The notes under the pieces are model-generated. The model made no database searches and was not told the origin of the DNA. It saw nothing but the letters and a program-made list of their open reading frames with translations. A stretch of DNA of 64,000 nt from Bradyrhizobium iriomotense (GTDB lineage Bacteria; Pseudomonadota; Alphaproteobacteria; Rhizobiales; Xanthobacteraceae): positions 124,001 to 188,000 of the forward strand of contig NZ_JAFCJZ010000008.1 of assembly GCF_018130765.1 (NCBI RefSeq), written 5' to 3'. Made by a program: the position numbers and the translations under genes. The first letter of the stretch is position 1; every line of letters starts with the position of its first letter. Shown one piece after another: positions 51,155 to 63,400 of this stretch.

Positions 51155-51933
51155 TGGCGCCCGCTGAACTTTTGAAACACGTTGTCGCCGATCTCAGGAT
51201 GGCGGCATCGTTCATCACGATCCTTCCCATAGCATCGTCCAAGCCGGCGGGTGACGGTGCCGTCGCGCGCGCGACCTGGGCGCTGCCGATCGCGGGACTG
51301 CTGGTCGGCCTTGCCGGCGCTTTGGTCTACAAGATCTCCATTCGGTTCGGACTGACACCGAACCTTGCCGCCCTGCTCGCGCTGGCTACGACCGCCCTCG
51401 TCACCGGCGCGCTGCACGAGGACGGCCTTGCCGACACCGCCGACGGTCTCGGCGGCGGCCGCACGCGCGAGCGCAAGCTCGAGATCATGCGCGACAGCCG
51501 AATCGGGACCTATGGCGTCTGCGCGCTGATCCTGTCGTTCGGCCTGCGCTGGAGCGCGCTTGCGGCAATTGCTAGTCCATGGGGCGTCGCGCTGGCGCTT
51601 TGCGCCGCGCATGCTGCGGCGCGCGCGGGCGTACCGGCCTTCATGTCGCTGGTGCCGCCGGCACGACCTGACGGCCTCTCGGCCAGCGCCGGATCGCCGC
51701 CGGGCCGCAGCGTCGCCATCGCCTTCGCCGTTGGAACGCTCGTGCTCGCCTTGGCGTTGGGGCCGGGCAAGGCGCTGGTCGGCCTGATCCTGCTCTCGCT
51801 CGCCGGGTTTCTGCTGGCGCGGCTCGCCATCCGCCAGATCGGCGGGCAGACCGGCGACATCCTCGGCGCGTTCGAGCAGATTGGCGAGATCCTGATCCTG
51901 CTGGTCGCCGCGGCCTTTCAGATGGGACGCTGA
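51151..51933 (+). CDS. cobS: adenosylcobinamide-GDP ribazoletransferase
   Basis: A 260-residue inner-membrane enzyme (CobV in Pseudomonas denitrificans naming) that joins adenosylcobinamide-GDP with alpha-ribazole to finish cobalamin. The conserved GALHEDGLADTADGLGGG, LEIMRDSRIGTYGV and QIGGQTGDILGAFEQIGEI are present between hydrophobic helices. It overlaps cobU by four bases; a second ATG follows the first directly. It is not the chelatase subunit of the same name in aerobic organisms. Confidence 0.94.
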   Translation: MMAPAELLKHVVADLRMAASFITILPIASSKPAGDGAVARATWALPIAGLLVGLAGALVYKISIRFGLTPNLAALLALATTALVTGALHEDGLADTADGLGGGRTRERKLEIMRDSRIGTYGVCALILSFGLRWSALAAIASPWGVALALCAAHAAARAGVPAFMSLVPPARPDGLSASAGSPPGRSVAIAFAVGTLVLALALGPGKALVGLILLSLAGFLLARLAIRQIGGQTGDILGAFEQIGEILILLVAAAFQMGR

Positions 51934-51937
51934 CCTC

Positions 51938-52570
51938 ATGGTCGAGTTCGACGACACCTTCCGCCGGCACCTGCACGAGCTGTTCGTGTGGCGCCGCGAC
52001 GTGCGCCGCTTTCGCCGCGATCCGCTGCCGGACGGCGCCGTCGATCGCCTGATCGGGACGGCCTGTCTTTCCCCGTCGGTCGGCCTCAGCCAGCCCTGGC
52101 GCTTCGTCATCGTCGACGATGCCGCACGGCGCAGCGCCGTCATCGACGACTTCAAGGCCTGCAACGCCGATGCGCTCAACTGCTACTCGGGCGACCGCGC
52201 GGCGCGCTATGCCACGCTAAAACTGTCGGGCCTCGAACAGGCGCCGGGCCACCTCGCCGTGTTCGCGGACAAGGCCAGTGACATCGGCCACGGCCTCGGC
52301 CGCGCCACCATGCCGGAGACGACTGAATATTCCGTGGTCGCGGCAATCACCGCAATGTGGCTCGCCGCACGCGCGGAAGGCATTGGCCTCGGCTGGGTGT
52401 CGATCCTGAGCCCGGATCGCATTCACGCCGTTCTCGACGTGCCTGATACCTGGAAGTTCATCGCCTATCTCTGCATCGGCTATCCGGAGGTCGAATGCGA
52501 CCGACCGGAGCTGGAGCAGGCGAAATGGGAGCACCGGCGCGGCGCGGAGGAATTCACGTTGCGGCGTTAG
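51938..52570 (+). CDS. bluB: 5,6-dimethylbenzimidazole synthase
   Basis: A 210-residue flavin-destructase related to nitroreductases, which turns FMNH2 and oxygen into dimethylbenzimidazole. The opening FVWRRDVRRFRRDPLP, TACLSPSVGLSQPWRFVIV and LAARAEGIGLGWVSIL are BluB hallmarks. It follows cobS by 4 bases, so the cell can make its own lower ligand for the CobT reaction. Confidence 0.95.
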   Translation: MVEFDDTFRRHLHELFVWRRDVRRFRRDPLPDGAVDRLIGTACLSPSVGLSQPWRFVIVDDAARRSAVIDDFKACNADALNCYSGDRAARYATLKLSGLEQAPGHLAVFADKASDIGHGLGRATMPETTEYSVVAAITAMWLAARAEGIGLGWVSILSPDRIHAVLDVPDTWKFIAYLCIGYPEVECDRPELEQAKWEHRRGAEEFTLRR

Positions 52571-52586
52571 CACGCCGCACCATCCT

Positions 52587-52675
52587 CCGTCATTGCGAGC
52601 GCAGCGAAGCAATCCAGAGTCTCTCCGCGGAGGGACTCTGGATTGCTTCGTCGCAAGGGCTCCTCGCAATGACGG
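52587..52675. repeat. palindromic intergenic repeat (long hairpin)
   Basis: The arm beginning CGTCATTGCGAGCGCAGCGA, continuing AAGCAATCCAGAGTC, pairs with GACTCTGGATTGCTTCGTCG and the end CTCCTCGCAATGACGG around a short CTCCGCGGAGG-like top. This repeat type is very common in Bradyrhizobium and related genomes. It separates bluB from the convergent tpsB gene and could act as a bidirectional end of transcription. Confidence 0.85.
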
Positions 52676-52718
52676 CGGAGAGAGGCGGCGTTCCATGCCT
52701 GCCCTCTCGCCGCAGACG

Positions 52719-54407
52719 CTACGACTTGCTCTTGCCGGCAACCGCCGCCACGGGCGCGGCGCTTTCCTGCTTCTGGAACATCAAGAGCGGCCGGAAGATG
52801 ACGCGGCCATAGGCCTCGTAATGGTTCTGGGTCGAGACCGCCATCTTCAGCGGCGTCGCGTAATTTGCCTCGAACGTCATGAACGACGCGTAGGTCCAGG
52901 AGAAGCCGACGCCGACCGAGGCCATTTCGGTGACGCCGGGAAATGTCGAATATACGGCGCCCCAGTCGGTGAAGATGTAGGTGTCAAATCCCTTCAGCCA
53001 TTGCGACCAGTTGTAGTGCAGCTCGGCGTTGAAATAATAGCCGCTGTCGCCGGACGCCGAATTGGAGGGATAACCGCGCACGGTGGTCGGGCCGCCGATC
53101 GAAAAGATCTGGTCGCCCGGTAGCAGCTTCTCCTGCGTGTACTGCCAGCTCGCCAACACATTGGCGCTGAAGTTCTGGGGCCCTGCGGCGCTGGTTGCGA
53201 TCAGCGAGCCGGTATAGGTGTTGAACGCGCGGTTGTTGCCGAGCACATAGTCATGCCACGCGATGTAGTTCACCGCCGGTGAGACCGTGACCGAATAGGT
53301 GTTGCCGGAATTGGTCACCGAGACGCCGGCCGTGGCCTTGTCGTAGTGGTCGCTGGTGACGTCGACCGTGGCGAAGCGGCTCACCGTCCTGCCCTCGGTC
53401 TCGGCAGCGTTGAACAGCACCAGCCAGTTCTGCGTCACCCAGACCGGTTGGCTGAAATTGATCGCGGCCTGGCTCGAGCGTCCCGTGACGTCGAGTGCGA
53501 CGAACGGCCCCTGGACGATCTTGATCTTGCCTTCGGTATAGCTGACGCCGACGCGGCCGCCCCAGGGATTGACCGGAATGCTGTAGGCGACGTTGCCGTT
53601 GAGATTGCCGTCGGAGCGCACGCCATAGAAGGTCAGGCGGTCGTCGACGCCGAACAGGCCGTGGCGTTTGTAGAAGGCCCCGCCCTCCCAGCGTCCGGTG
53701 TTCTCGACGCCCTGGTTGTCGGTGAAGAGCTGCAAGGTATCGATCGGCGGCTCGATCACCGCAAACTGCAGATCGGTCAGGCCAAAGCTCGTGCCGGGCT
53801 GGAGTAGCGCCTTGATCTGCACGTCATTGGTCCGATTGAACCAGATCACGTCGCGATTGAGCTTGGGAACGTCGAGGACCTCGCCTTCGGGCTCCCCTAC
53901 GCGCTGCAGGATGTAGTCGGTGCGGGTCTGCTTGTTGCCCTCGACCGTCGTCTTCTGCAGCCGCCCCTCGGTCAGCTTGATGCGGACGACCCCACCCTTG
54001 GCATCCTGATCCGGCAGCGTCGCGATGCCCGTGACGATGCCGCGCTCGTGGTAGATCGCGTTGATGTCGGCGACGAGCTGCAACAGCGCGGCGATGTCGA
54101 CATCCTTGCCGACATACTTCCTGGCGATCTCGTCGAGCTCGGCCGGCGTGATGAACTTGGATTGGTCGAACTCGACCTTGCGCAGGCGGAATTTCGGACC
54201 GCCCGGCTTCAGGAGCTGGGATTTCTCCCGCTCGCCGCCGATCACGGCCGGCCCGGTCAGCTTGGGCGGCGCGCTCTGCTGTTCGAGCTGGCGGCGCTGC
54301 CGGTCAATGTCCTGCTGGATCACACCGGGATTGATCGACTGGGCGCGCGCCGAGGCAATGCAGCAAGCTGCCAGCCCGACCCCCAATGCTGCCCCCAGAA
54401 CCTTCAT
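52719..54407 (-). CDS. two-partner secretion outer-membrane transporter (TpsB; ShlB/FhaC/HecB family)
   Basis: A 562-residue outer-membrane transporter of a type Vb system. After a signal peptide (MKVLGAALGVGLAACCIAS, cleavage near ARAQ) comes a Gln-rich helix, two POTRA-like domains (the first around KFRLRKVEFDQSKF, the second around TTVEGNKQTRTDYIL), and a 16-strand barrel. The signature VRGY loop that reaches into the pore is at residues 443-446. The ATG at 54407 lies 4 bases after the stop of the tpsA gene, so the pair is probably co-transcribed. It should export the neighbouring exoprotein. Confidence 0.92.
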   Translation of the reverse strand: MKVLGAALGVGLAACCIASARAQSINPGVIQQDIDRQRRQLEQQSAPPKLTGPAVIGGEREKSQLLKPGGPKFRLRKVEFDQSKFITPAELDEIARKYVGKDVDIAALLQLVADINAIYHERGIVTGIATLPDQDAKGGVVRIKLTEGRLQKTTVEGNKQTRTDYILQRVGEPEGEVLDVPKLNRDVIWFNRTNDVQIKALLQPGTSFGLTDLQFAVIEPPIDTLQLFTDNQGVENTGRWEGGAFYKRHGLFGVDDRLTFYGVRSDGNLNGNVAYSIPVNPWGGRVGVSYTEGKIKIVQGPFVALDVTGRSSQAAINFSQPVWVTQNWLVLFNAAETEGRTVSRFATVDVTSDHYDKATAGVSVTNSGNTYSVTVSPAVNYIAWHDYVLGNNRAFNTYTGSLIATSAAGPQNFSANVLASWQYTQEKLLPGDQIFSIGGPTTVRGYPSNSASGDSGYYFNAELHYNWSQWLKGFDTYIFTDWGAVYSTFPGVTEMASVGVGFSWTYASFMTFEANYATPLKMAVSTQNHYEAYGRVIFRPLLMFQKQESAAPVAAVAGKSKS

Positions 54408-54411
54408 CCCG

Positions 54412-57400
54412 CTACCACGCTTCCGCGAGGCGGCCAACGGCCGGCTTCGCTGTTTCAATCGCCGCGTCCTTCCAGCCCGGACGTCCCGTACGCTGCCCCT
54501 GGCGGCGCAGCTTGCGCATGTCACTCAGCCCCTCGATGTTGACCGCGGGGCCGGAGCCGATGGTCTCGACCGGTCGCGGCGTCAGAAGCGCATCGAGCCG
54601 CGCCTGTCCGGAGAGACCGAGCTGGTAGAACGTCCCGCCATCCTTCTTCGCAAGCCAGGTTTCGATGCTCTCACTGCCCTCGCCGTCGACGGAGATGTTG
54701 CGCACCATGCTGGCGCCGGTGAAGTCGGCGCAGCAGGTGTGGGTGGGCCCATAGTTGGTGACGGTCGCCGAGACATCGCCGGTGTAGAACACCACATAGG
54801 CATTGCTGACATTGGCATTGCCGACTTGGCTCATCGTGAACACGCCGCCCGGCTGGTAGAGCTGAAGCGCCGGCCAGCTGGACGGCGCCGGTGTGCGGTT
54901 ATTGAGCAACACCTGCTGCGTGGCGGTGGTGAGCATCAGCTGGCCCGGCACGTAGCCGTTCAGGATCGAGACGGCGCGTGCGTCGGTCCAGAAATTAGCG
55001 TCCACCACCCTGAACTGGTTGACGATGATGCTGTCCGGGTCGATCGAGATGTTGGCGGACTTCGCGACGCCGCCGTTGTAGCCGGTGATATTCAGGATCA
55101 ACGGGACCGGCGGGTTCGAGCGGATCTGCTCGCCCCTGACGTTGATCGTGTCTGCCGCGAGATCGAGCTCCCTCACGACGCTGACCCAGTTGATCGTCAA
55201 GTCGCCCGACGAGGTCATCTTGATGGTGTCGCCGCTGATCCGGTCGAACGAGACCGATCCGGCCACCTCGAAATGCGTATCGCCGTTGGCGGTGATCGAT
55301 CCGCCGCGGAGCGAGCCCGTGTCGGACTTGACGTTGAGATCGCCGGCATCGCCTGGGATACCCGTCGTGGTGAGCTGGCTGAAGACGATGTCATTCACGG
55401 CATGCAGGGTCTGCGTACCGCCGCTGATGGCGGTGCCGACGGTGATCCCTCCGGCCGTCGCGGTGACGTCGAGCGTGCCGCCCACGTTGAGATTATCCCA
55501 ATGAACCACCGTTCCACTCAGGACCGCGTTGCCGGTCGAGGCCGTGAGGTTATGACCGGTGTTGGTGCCCGCCGCGATCAGCCGCGCCGAGCCATTGGCC
55601 CCGACCGAGCCCAGCGTCGGCACGCCGCCGGCCATCACCGTCTGCGCCAGGATGAAGCCGTTGTCGGCGGTGACGTTGACGTTGCCGGCATCGCCGGTGA
55701 TCCCCGTCGTCGTCAGTGCGTTGAACGTCACGTTATCGCGGGCATGGATGGTCTGCGTGCCGCCGCTCTGCGCGGCCTGGAACGTGATGCTGCCCTGGCT
55801 CGCGGTCGCGCCCAGCGTCGTGCCGACGTTGAGGACGTTCCAGCTGATCGGGCCGCCGGCGGCCGTGAGCAGGCCCGAGCCGGTCGTGGCGGCAAGCGTG
55901 TTGCCGGTGATGCTCGTGGCGGCAACCAAGCTCGCCGAACCGTGGGCCGCGACCGAGCCCTGGCTCGTCACGCCGCCAGACGTCACGGTCTGCGCCAGGA
56001 TGAAGCCGTTGTCGGCGGTGACATTGATGCTGCCGGCATCGCCGGTAATGCCTGTCGTGGTCAGTGCGTTGAACGTCACGTTATCGCGGGCGTGGACGGT
56101 CTGCGTGCCGCCGCTCTGCGCGGCCTGGAACGTGATGCTGCCCTGGCTGGCCGTCGCGCCCAGCGTCGTGCCGGCGTTGAGCGTGTTCCAGTTGATCGGG
56201 CCGGTCGCGGTCAGCAGGCCCGCGCCTGTCGTGGCGGCAAACGTGTTGCCCGTGATGGTCGTCGCCGCCAGCAGCGTCGCCGAGCCGTGCGCGGAGACCG
56301 AGCCCAGCGTGGTCACGCCGCCCGACGTCACCGTCTGCGCCAGGATGAAGCCGTTGTCGGCGGTGACGTTGATGCTGCCGGCATCGCCATTGATGCCCGT
56401 CGTGGTCAGCGCGTTAAAGGTCACGTTATCGCGGGCATGGATGGTCTGGGTGCCGCCGCTCTGTGCGGTCTGGAACGTGATGCTGCCGCTCGCCGTCGCG
56501 CCCAGCGTCGTGCCGACGTTGAGGACGTTCCAGTTGATCGGGCCGCCGCTGGCCGTCAGCAGGCCGGAGCCGGTCGTGGCGGCAAATGTGCTGCCGGTGA
56601 TGGTCGTGGCGGCAACCAAGCTCGCCGAGCCGTGGGCCGCGACCGAGCCCTGGCTCGTCACGCCGCCCGAGGTCACCGTCTGCGCCAGGATGAAGCCATT
56701 GTCGGCGGTGACGTTGATGTTGCCGGCATCGCCGGTGATCCCCGTCGTGGTCAGTGCGTTGAACGTCACGTTATCGCGGGCGTGGACGGTCTGCGTGCCG
56801 CCGCTCTGCGCGGTCTGGAATGCGATGCTGCCCTGGCTGGCCGTCGCACCCAGCGTCGTTGCGACGTTGAGGACGTTCCAGTTGATCGGGCCACCACTGG
56901 CCGTCAGCAGGCCGGACCCGGTCGTGGCGGCAAGCGTGTTGCCGGTGATGGTCGTCGCCGCCAGCAGCGTCGCCGAGCCGTTGGCCGAGACCGAGCCGAG
57001 GGTGGTCACGCCGCCCGACGTCACCGTCTGCGCCAGGATGAAGCCGTTGTCGGCGGTAACATTGATGTTGCCGGCGTCACCGCTATTGCCGGTGGTCGCG
57101 AGCGACTTGAATGTCACGTTCTGGCCGGCATGGACCGTCTGCGAGCCGCTGCTGTCGGCCGTGCCGATGACGATGCTGCTGTTGTTGGCTACGGCGCGGA
57201 AAGATCCGCTCGCGCCGGTGGCGGTGCCCGCCAGCACCTGATCGAGCGTTAGACCGCCTGTGCCGATGATGTCCACGCTGCCCTTCGCCGCGGACAGCAG
57301 GCTCGCCTCGGTGTCGGTCAGGGCCTTCAGGTAGATGTCGCCAGCGCTCACGCTCGCCGACAGGCGCACGGCGTTGAAGGCAATCCGGCTCGTCGCGTTG

Positions 57401-60400
57401 CCGATGCCGTTCGATGCGTTCAGCGAAACCTCGGCGCCCGCACCGGAGGCGATGACCTTGGTCTGGCCGTCGCCATTGTCGATGATCGCCCCGAGCGAGG
57501 CGACGCCGCCGGCGGTGACGATGATCGAGGGCGCGTTCGAGGCCGCCGCGTAAGATTGCGACGAATTCAGCTGGCCGATCGTCGCATCGCCCGTGGTCGT
57601 GACCGAGATCAATCCGGCCGCGTTGATGGCCGAATAGGCGCCCATCGACAGCGTCGCCGCCACCAGCGTCACGCCGCTCGTGTTGCTGGTCGCAACCACC
57701 GGCGCCGCACTGGTGCCGGCCGCGATGGTCATGCCGCGATTGGCGAGCAGTTGCATCAACCCGCCGCTGGTGATGCTGGTATTGATGGCGAGCGCGCCGC
57801 GCGCAGCGTTCAGCGTCAGCGCGCCGCCGGCCGTCAGCGTCCCATACGCGCCGCTCGTGCCGACCGCGAGATCGCCGGTGACGGCTAGGATGCTGAGGTT
57901 GCCGACCGCCGAACCGGTCACCGCGCCGGAGATGTTCACCTGCAGCGGCTGGAAGGTCGAACCGTTGAAGCCGATATTGCCGCCGGCGCGCAGATCGAGG
58001 TCGGCGCCCAGGATGTGGATCGCCGTGCGATCCGTGAAGTCGGCTTCGGCGTAGATGCTGCCGGTCGCGGCGAGCTGGATCGCATTGCCGGCGGCGATGT
58101 TGCCGAGGATGAGATCGCCGGTGGTCTGTTTCACGTAGATGCCCTGCGCCGACGAAACCTGGTCGAGCTGGTCGTTGGACGGGTCGGCGAAGGCGATCTG
58201 GAGCGCGTTGGTGTTGGTCGCGGGATTGCTTCCGGCGGTTCCCGAGGGGGCGCCGACATTACCGTGCTCGGCGATCAGGGTCAGATTGCCGATATCGCCT
58301 GATATCACCGGCCCGCTCACATTGGCGAAGATGCTGGTCACGGCGTCGAGCTTGACGTCGCCGCGGCCGGTCACCTGGATGCCGCTCGCCTGCGCGGCCG
58401 TGATCGGACCGTAATTCGCGGTGATGCCGCCGAGCGCGAGGCTGTTCTTGCTGCCGAGATAGATATTCGTCAGCGCCTTGGCCGAGATCGCGATCGGGTT
58501 GTCGACGACCACGAGATTCTGCTGCGACAGGCTGACCGTATAGGTCGTGACATGGGTCGTCGGGTCCGTGACCGCGCCGACGGTGAGCTGGCCGGGACCG
58601 GCGGTGGCGAGCAATCCCCTCTGCTCCGGGGTCAGCGACGAGGAATCGACGCTGGTGAAGGTGAACGTCTGGGGCGCGGCCGAATTGCCGACCGAGCCGC
58701 GCGGCGCGTAGAGCATGATCTGGTTGGCGCTGACATTGGCGACGACGTTCTCGTCGATCGGCGGCGGCGCCGCGCCGACGGCCGACGACGACACGGTGTA
58801 GGCGAGCTGGCTCTGCGTCCACTGCGAGCCGGCGGTGATGATGCTGTAGACCCGCTCGGTCGATGCGAGCGTATAAGTGTAGGTCGAGCTGAAATGGCCC
58901 GGCTGCAGGGCGGCCTGGAGCGCGGCGTTGGTCGGCAGGAACTGGCGATCCGTTGCGACGCCATCGAACAGCTTGGTGAACAGGGTCGTCGAGAGCGAGC
59001 TGCCGAACAGCGACGCCAGCGGATCCGCGGGTGCGGTTCCCATCAAGGTGGTCAGCGAGGTCTTGAGCTCGGCGGTGCTGATCTGGCCGAGCAGGAACTG
59101 GTCCTTCAGGAAGCGCGTCGTGGCCTCGACCTGCATCTGCGTCGTCGTGACATTGGCGGGATCGATACCGAGCTTGGCCGCCACCTGAGCCCGCAGCACC
59201 GTCTGCCCCACCGAGGTCGGATTGTAGGTGCTGCCGTTCGTGAACGCGATGTTCCTGAGCTGGAAGTAATCGTTGTAGGCCGACGTCACCATCGACTGGT
59301 AGCTGTTGACGGCGTTGGTCGCGGCATTGCCGCTGAGCAGATCGAGGCTGGCCCAGACGTCCTGAAGATGCTGGCTCTGCGCCTGGGTGAGACCAACCGC
59401 CGCGCGTCCGTTCAGGATGTTGGCCTGGTTACCGTCGGAGCCGGCTGCCTCGAGGAAAACCGGGCCGCCGGTCGACTGGACCGTGCCGAGACGCAGGTCG
59501 CCCTTGGACTGGATGATGTAGGTGCCGGTGGCCGAGGCGCTGTCGAGAACGCCGCCATCGACGGCCCCGCTCGCCTGCGTCGTGCCGGTCGCCTGGATGA
59601 CCAGCGGATTGATGTTGGTCAGGGTGGATGCGCCGTTGACCACGGCGCTCGTCGCGCCGATCGCACCGGAGGTGGAGTTGATCTCGATGTTCTTGCCGAT
59701 CACGACGGGATTGGCGGCGTTGTAGGCGGACGCCGAGTTGATGTCGCCGGTCGCCGAGAGGAAGACGCTGCCCTGCGGCGTCGCGCCTGCCGAGTTCACC
59801 TTCACCTGGTTGATCGACAGCGCGCCGATGGCCGAGATCGCGATGTCGCGGTCGATCGAGCTGGCGGTCAGGCTGCCGCCATAGATCTGCACCTGGACGG
59901 GCGCCTTGGTGGTGCCGAGCGTGCCGATACCACCGTCACCCCGAAGCGTCACGCTCGTCCCTGAGATCACCGGGTTGTTGGCATTGGCGCCGACCGTGAT
60001 CGACGAGTTGGTACCGGTGGCGGCAAGCGTCGTCGTGCCCTGCTGGTTGTTGATCGACCCGTTGATGACGATGCCGGAGGTCGAATTGACCACGACGTCG
60101 CTGCTACTGCCGCCGATGAACTTGATGTTGATCGGGTTCGACGCCTTGACCGTATTGGTCAGCGTGAGCGTCAGGTGATCATAGACCGCCTGGTACCAGT
60201 TGTACTGGGCGTCCGCGCCGCAGCACGCGTTGGAATGGGTGTTGAGTCCGACGGGGCTCCCATCCGGGTTCACGCCTCCCGCCCAGTGATAGCTGCCGGT
60301 GGCGGTGGTGACTTTCTGATAGTTGCTGCTCTGCGTGCCTGAAACCAGGTTGGTCGAGCGGGTCCAGTTCTCGCCGGTGACCTGATTGGGCGTGAAGCTC

Positions 60401-63400
60401 CAGCCGTAGTCGAACTGCGTGCTGGTGGGTAGACGATCCAGCGTCGCGGTGTCGACCCATTGATAGAGCATGTTCTCCTGCGTTGCGTACTGGACGCCCG
60501 CCGTACCGGTCCTGGCCGTAAGCATCGACGGGTCGATCGCGGCCGCAGTGACGCTGTTGGTCTGGTATTTCGTCACCTGCTGGTTGCTCGCCGCCTTGGG
60601 ATCGTAGACATACCACGTCGTCTTCCCCTTGAGCTGGTCGACGATCTCGACCACGCTCTGGGCAGTGACGCTGGTATTGATGGTGTTGGTGACCAGCTGG
60701 AGCCCGCTGGTGTTGTTGACGGTGACCGTGCCGGCGCCGCCCTTGATCTCGATGTTGCCCTGGGTCTGGGTGCTGTCGGTCGAGGTCGAGATGATCTTGC
60801 CGTTGAGGTAGACGTAGCCGCCGGCGCCCTGCGCCACGCCATTCAGGATGAGCTGGTCGGTGAGAGCGTTGTACCTGACCCCGATCTTGGCGTCGCCGCT
60901 CGCCGACGCCGTCACGGAGCCCGAGATGTCGTAATAGACACCGTTCCGCGCATTGGCCTGGGCCGCGGCAAAATCCGCGCCACCGTTGCGGTTCTTGAGG
61001 CCGTTGCTGCCATAGATGGCATCGTACGCCGCGGCGCCGATGTTGACCGAGTAATTGCTGCTCGAGCCGGCCTGGATGGTTCCGTTGATGTTGATCACCG
61101 ACGCCGAGATGATGACCGCCTGGCCGCTGATGGTCCGGGTATCTGTCGCGGTGGCCGGCGCATCTGCGGTCTTCGGCGTGATCGCATCCGGCTGGATGTT
61201 GATCACCTGGAAGAAGCCCGAGCTGTCGCAGGTTGACGCACAGTTGAACGGCGTCTTGTACGGACCGCTATCGGTGTAGACGTTGCGGCCGTCATAAGTC
61301 GTTTTCTTCCACTGCGCGAGCACGACATTGGCCGAGTCCTGCGACTGCCCCTCGATGATCTTGAGGGTCGCGATGTCAGGCACGCTGCCGGCATCGGGAG
61401 TGCTGGTGTTCCCAGGCGTACCCCTCCCCACCGGCAGGAAGATCGATGAATAGAGCGAGAGGCCGTCGTAATACGTCATCAGCATGCGCGCGGTGAAGAT
61501 CGTGCTGGCGTCGGCGTTGCCGACGGGTTGATACACGCCGTGGCTGCCGTCGGTGCAGCAGTAATAGAAATAGGGGTGATCGGTTCCCGAAGCGATATGC
61601 GGAGCGGTATAGTAGTCGCCATAGGCGCCGAGATAGGTTGCTGCCGTCATCACCGCGGTCAGCGTGTCTTCCGGCCTGTTTTCAGTGGTGGCCCATTGCG
61701 AGGTGACCGCGCTGCCGCTGTCGTAGAAGCTCCCGATACCGCCGAGGAAGGTGAAGGTGCCCTTGGGCACCACGATCTGGACGGTCGCGGCGCTGAGCGA
61801 CTGCGATGCGACGACGCTGCCGAGATTGTTGATGATCTTGAGCAGGCCGTTGGCGTTGTTGACGGCGCCGTTGAAATAGATGTCGGGCGTGCGGGTCAGC
61901 ACGTTGCCGTTCTGGTCGATACCTTGACCGGTGCTGGGATCCAGGCGGTTGTAGGTGGCCGAGACGTCGATGACCGGCGTCGCGCTCGGCATCGCGGTGA
62001 AGGTCACATTGGAATGCGAATCCGGGTCGACGTGGTCGATCTGGCGGTAGGTGATGTTGCCTCCGGTCACATCCGTGACCGTGAGATTGCCCAGGCTCAT
62101 GAAGTCGAGGCCCTTGTTCTCGATCTTGATCAAGGGCGAGCTGCGCGCGATGACCGCCGGCGCGGCCGGGTTCGTGCCGCTGTTGCCGGTGAGCTTCTGG
62201 GCCAGGATCGAGACGTTGCCGGCGGATACCAGGATGTCGCCGAACGCAAAGGCGTTGCCGGGCGCGTCGGAGGTGAACGGCGCCTGCTTGATCAGTGTGT
62301 CGATCTGGCGCTGGATGTCACCGGTCGGATCGGTGCCGGACGGCGACATCGTGGCGGGCGCCGTCGGCGTCGCCGCCGCGAGCTGGGAGCGGACCTGAGC
62401 CTCGGTCAGGCCAGTCAGCGACGCCAGCTGGTTGACCACCAGCTGGTAGGGATTGAAGTTGCCGACGATGGCGTACTGGACCGTCTGGTGGTTCCAGCTC
62501 ATCACGGGGTTGAAGTGATTGACGTCGGCGACGGACTCGAGGGTCAGCGCGGAGTAAGGGCTCGTCGTGCTCAGGGTCGGCGTGGTCGCACCCAGATCGA
62601 TCGTGATGGTGACGTCGTTGTTGATGCCCGCCACCACCAGGCCATCGAGCGCGACATCGCCGGTTCCGCTGGTGTGGCTGTGGTTGTCGCTGTTCTTGGC
62701 GCTGAAGATGTCCAGATACGGGTTGTAGTTGCTGCCGTTGCCGGCCGCCGTGACCTGCCCTTGCGTTGCGCCGAGATAGATGTCGCGCGCGCCGAGGATG
62801 CTCGAGGTGGGCGCCAGCGTCAGGCTCGTGGTGTCGTCGGCATTGGCCGTGCCGCGGTAGAGTGTGGAGATCGGGATGGCGGTGTTGTTGTAGACGACCG
62901 TCGTCGCCGTCGCCTGCAAGCTGCTGAAGACGCTGCCGTCGCCGGCAAGGCCCGCATAGATGTTGATGTCGCGCCAGGCCACGATCTTCGCGTTGTCGCC
63001 GACATTGACGGACTGGTTGGCGTGAACCCAGCTGTTCGTGCTGGCGCCGACGCCCGCGATCGCGCCGTAGAGGCTGGCATTGGCATTGTTCGCCGCCGCC
63101 ATCTTCGCCGCCGTACCGATATAGATCTTGCCGGCGCTGAACAGCTCGCGGGCATTGATGTTGACCGCGAGCGTGGCATTGGCGGTCATGTTGGATTCGG
63201 CGCCGCCGCCGGCGAAGAAGCTGGCCGTGGCGAGACTCGCCGTATCGTTGGTGTTCAGCGTGTTGTAGGCCTCGATATTGATGAACGCCGCCGACGTCCG
63301 CGGATCGCCATTGAGGCTCAGCACCGTGCCGGCGCCGATATTGGTGTTGACGTGCTGGGTGACGGTCGAGGTGCTAAGTGCGGCTGCCCCCGAGAACGAG

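Noticed and set aside
55345..57072. Regularly spaced repeats considered as a CRISPR-like array
   Set aside because: The period is about 345 bp, the repeats are in frame and fully coding, and there are no short unique spacers.
54061..57252. A 1063-codon open frame on the plus strand opposite tpsB and tpsA
   Set aside because: It is the antisense of GC-rich repeat coding sequence; long stop-free antisense frames are expected there. The minus strand encodes signal peptide, POTRA, VRGY and beta-helix repeats.
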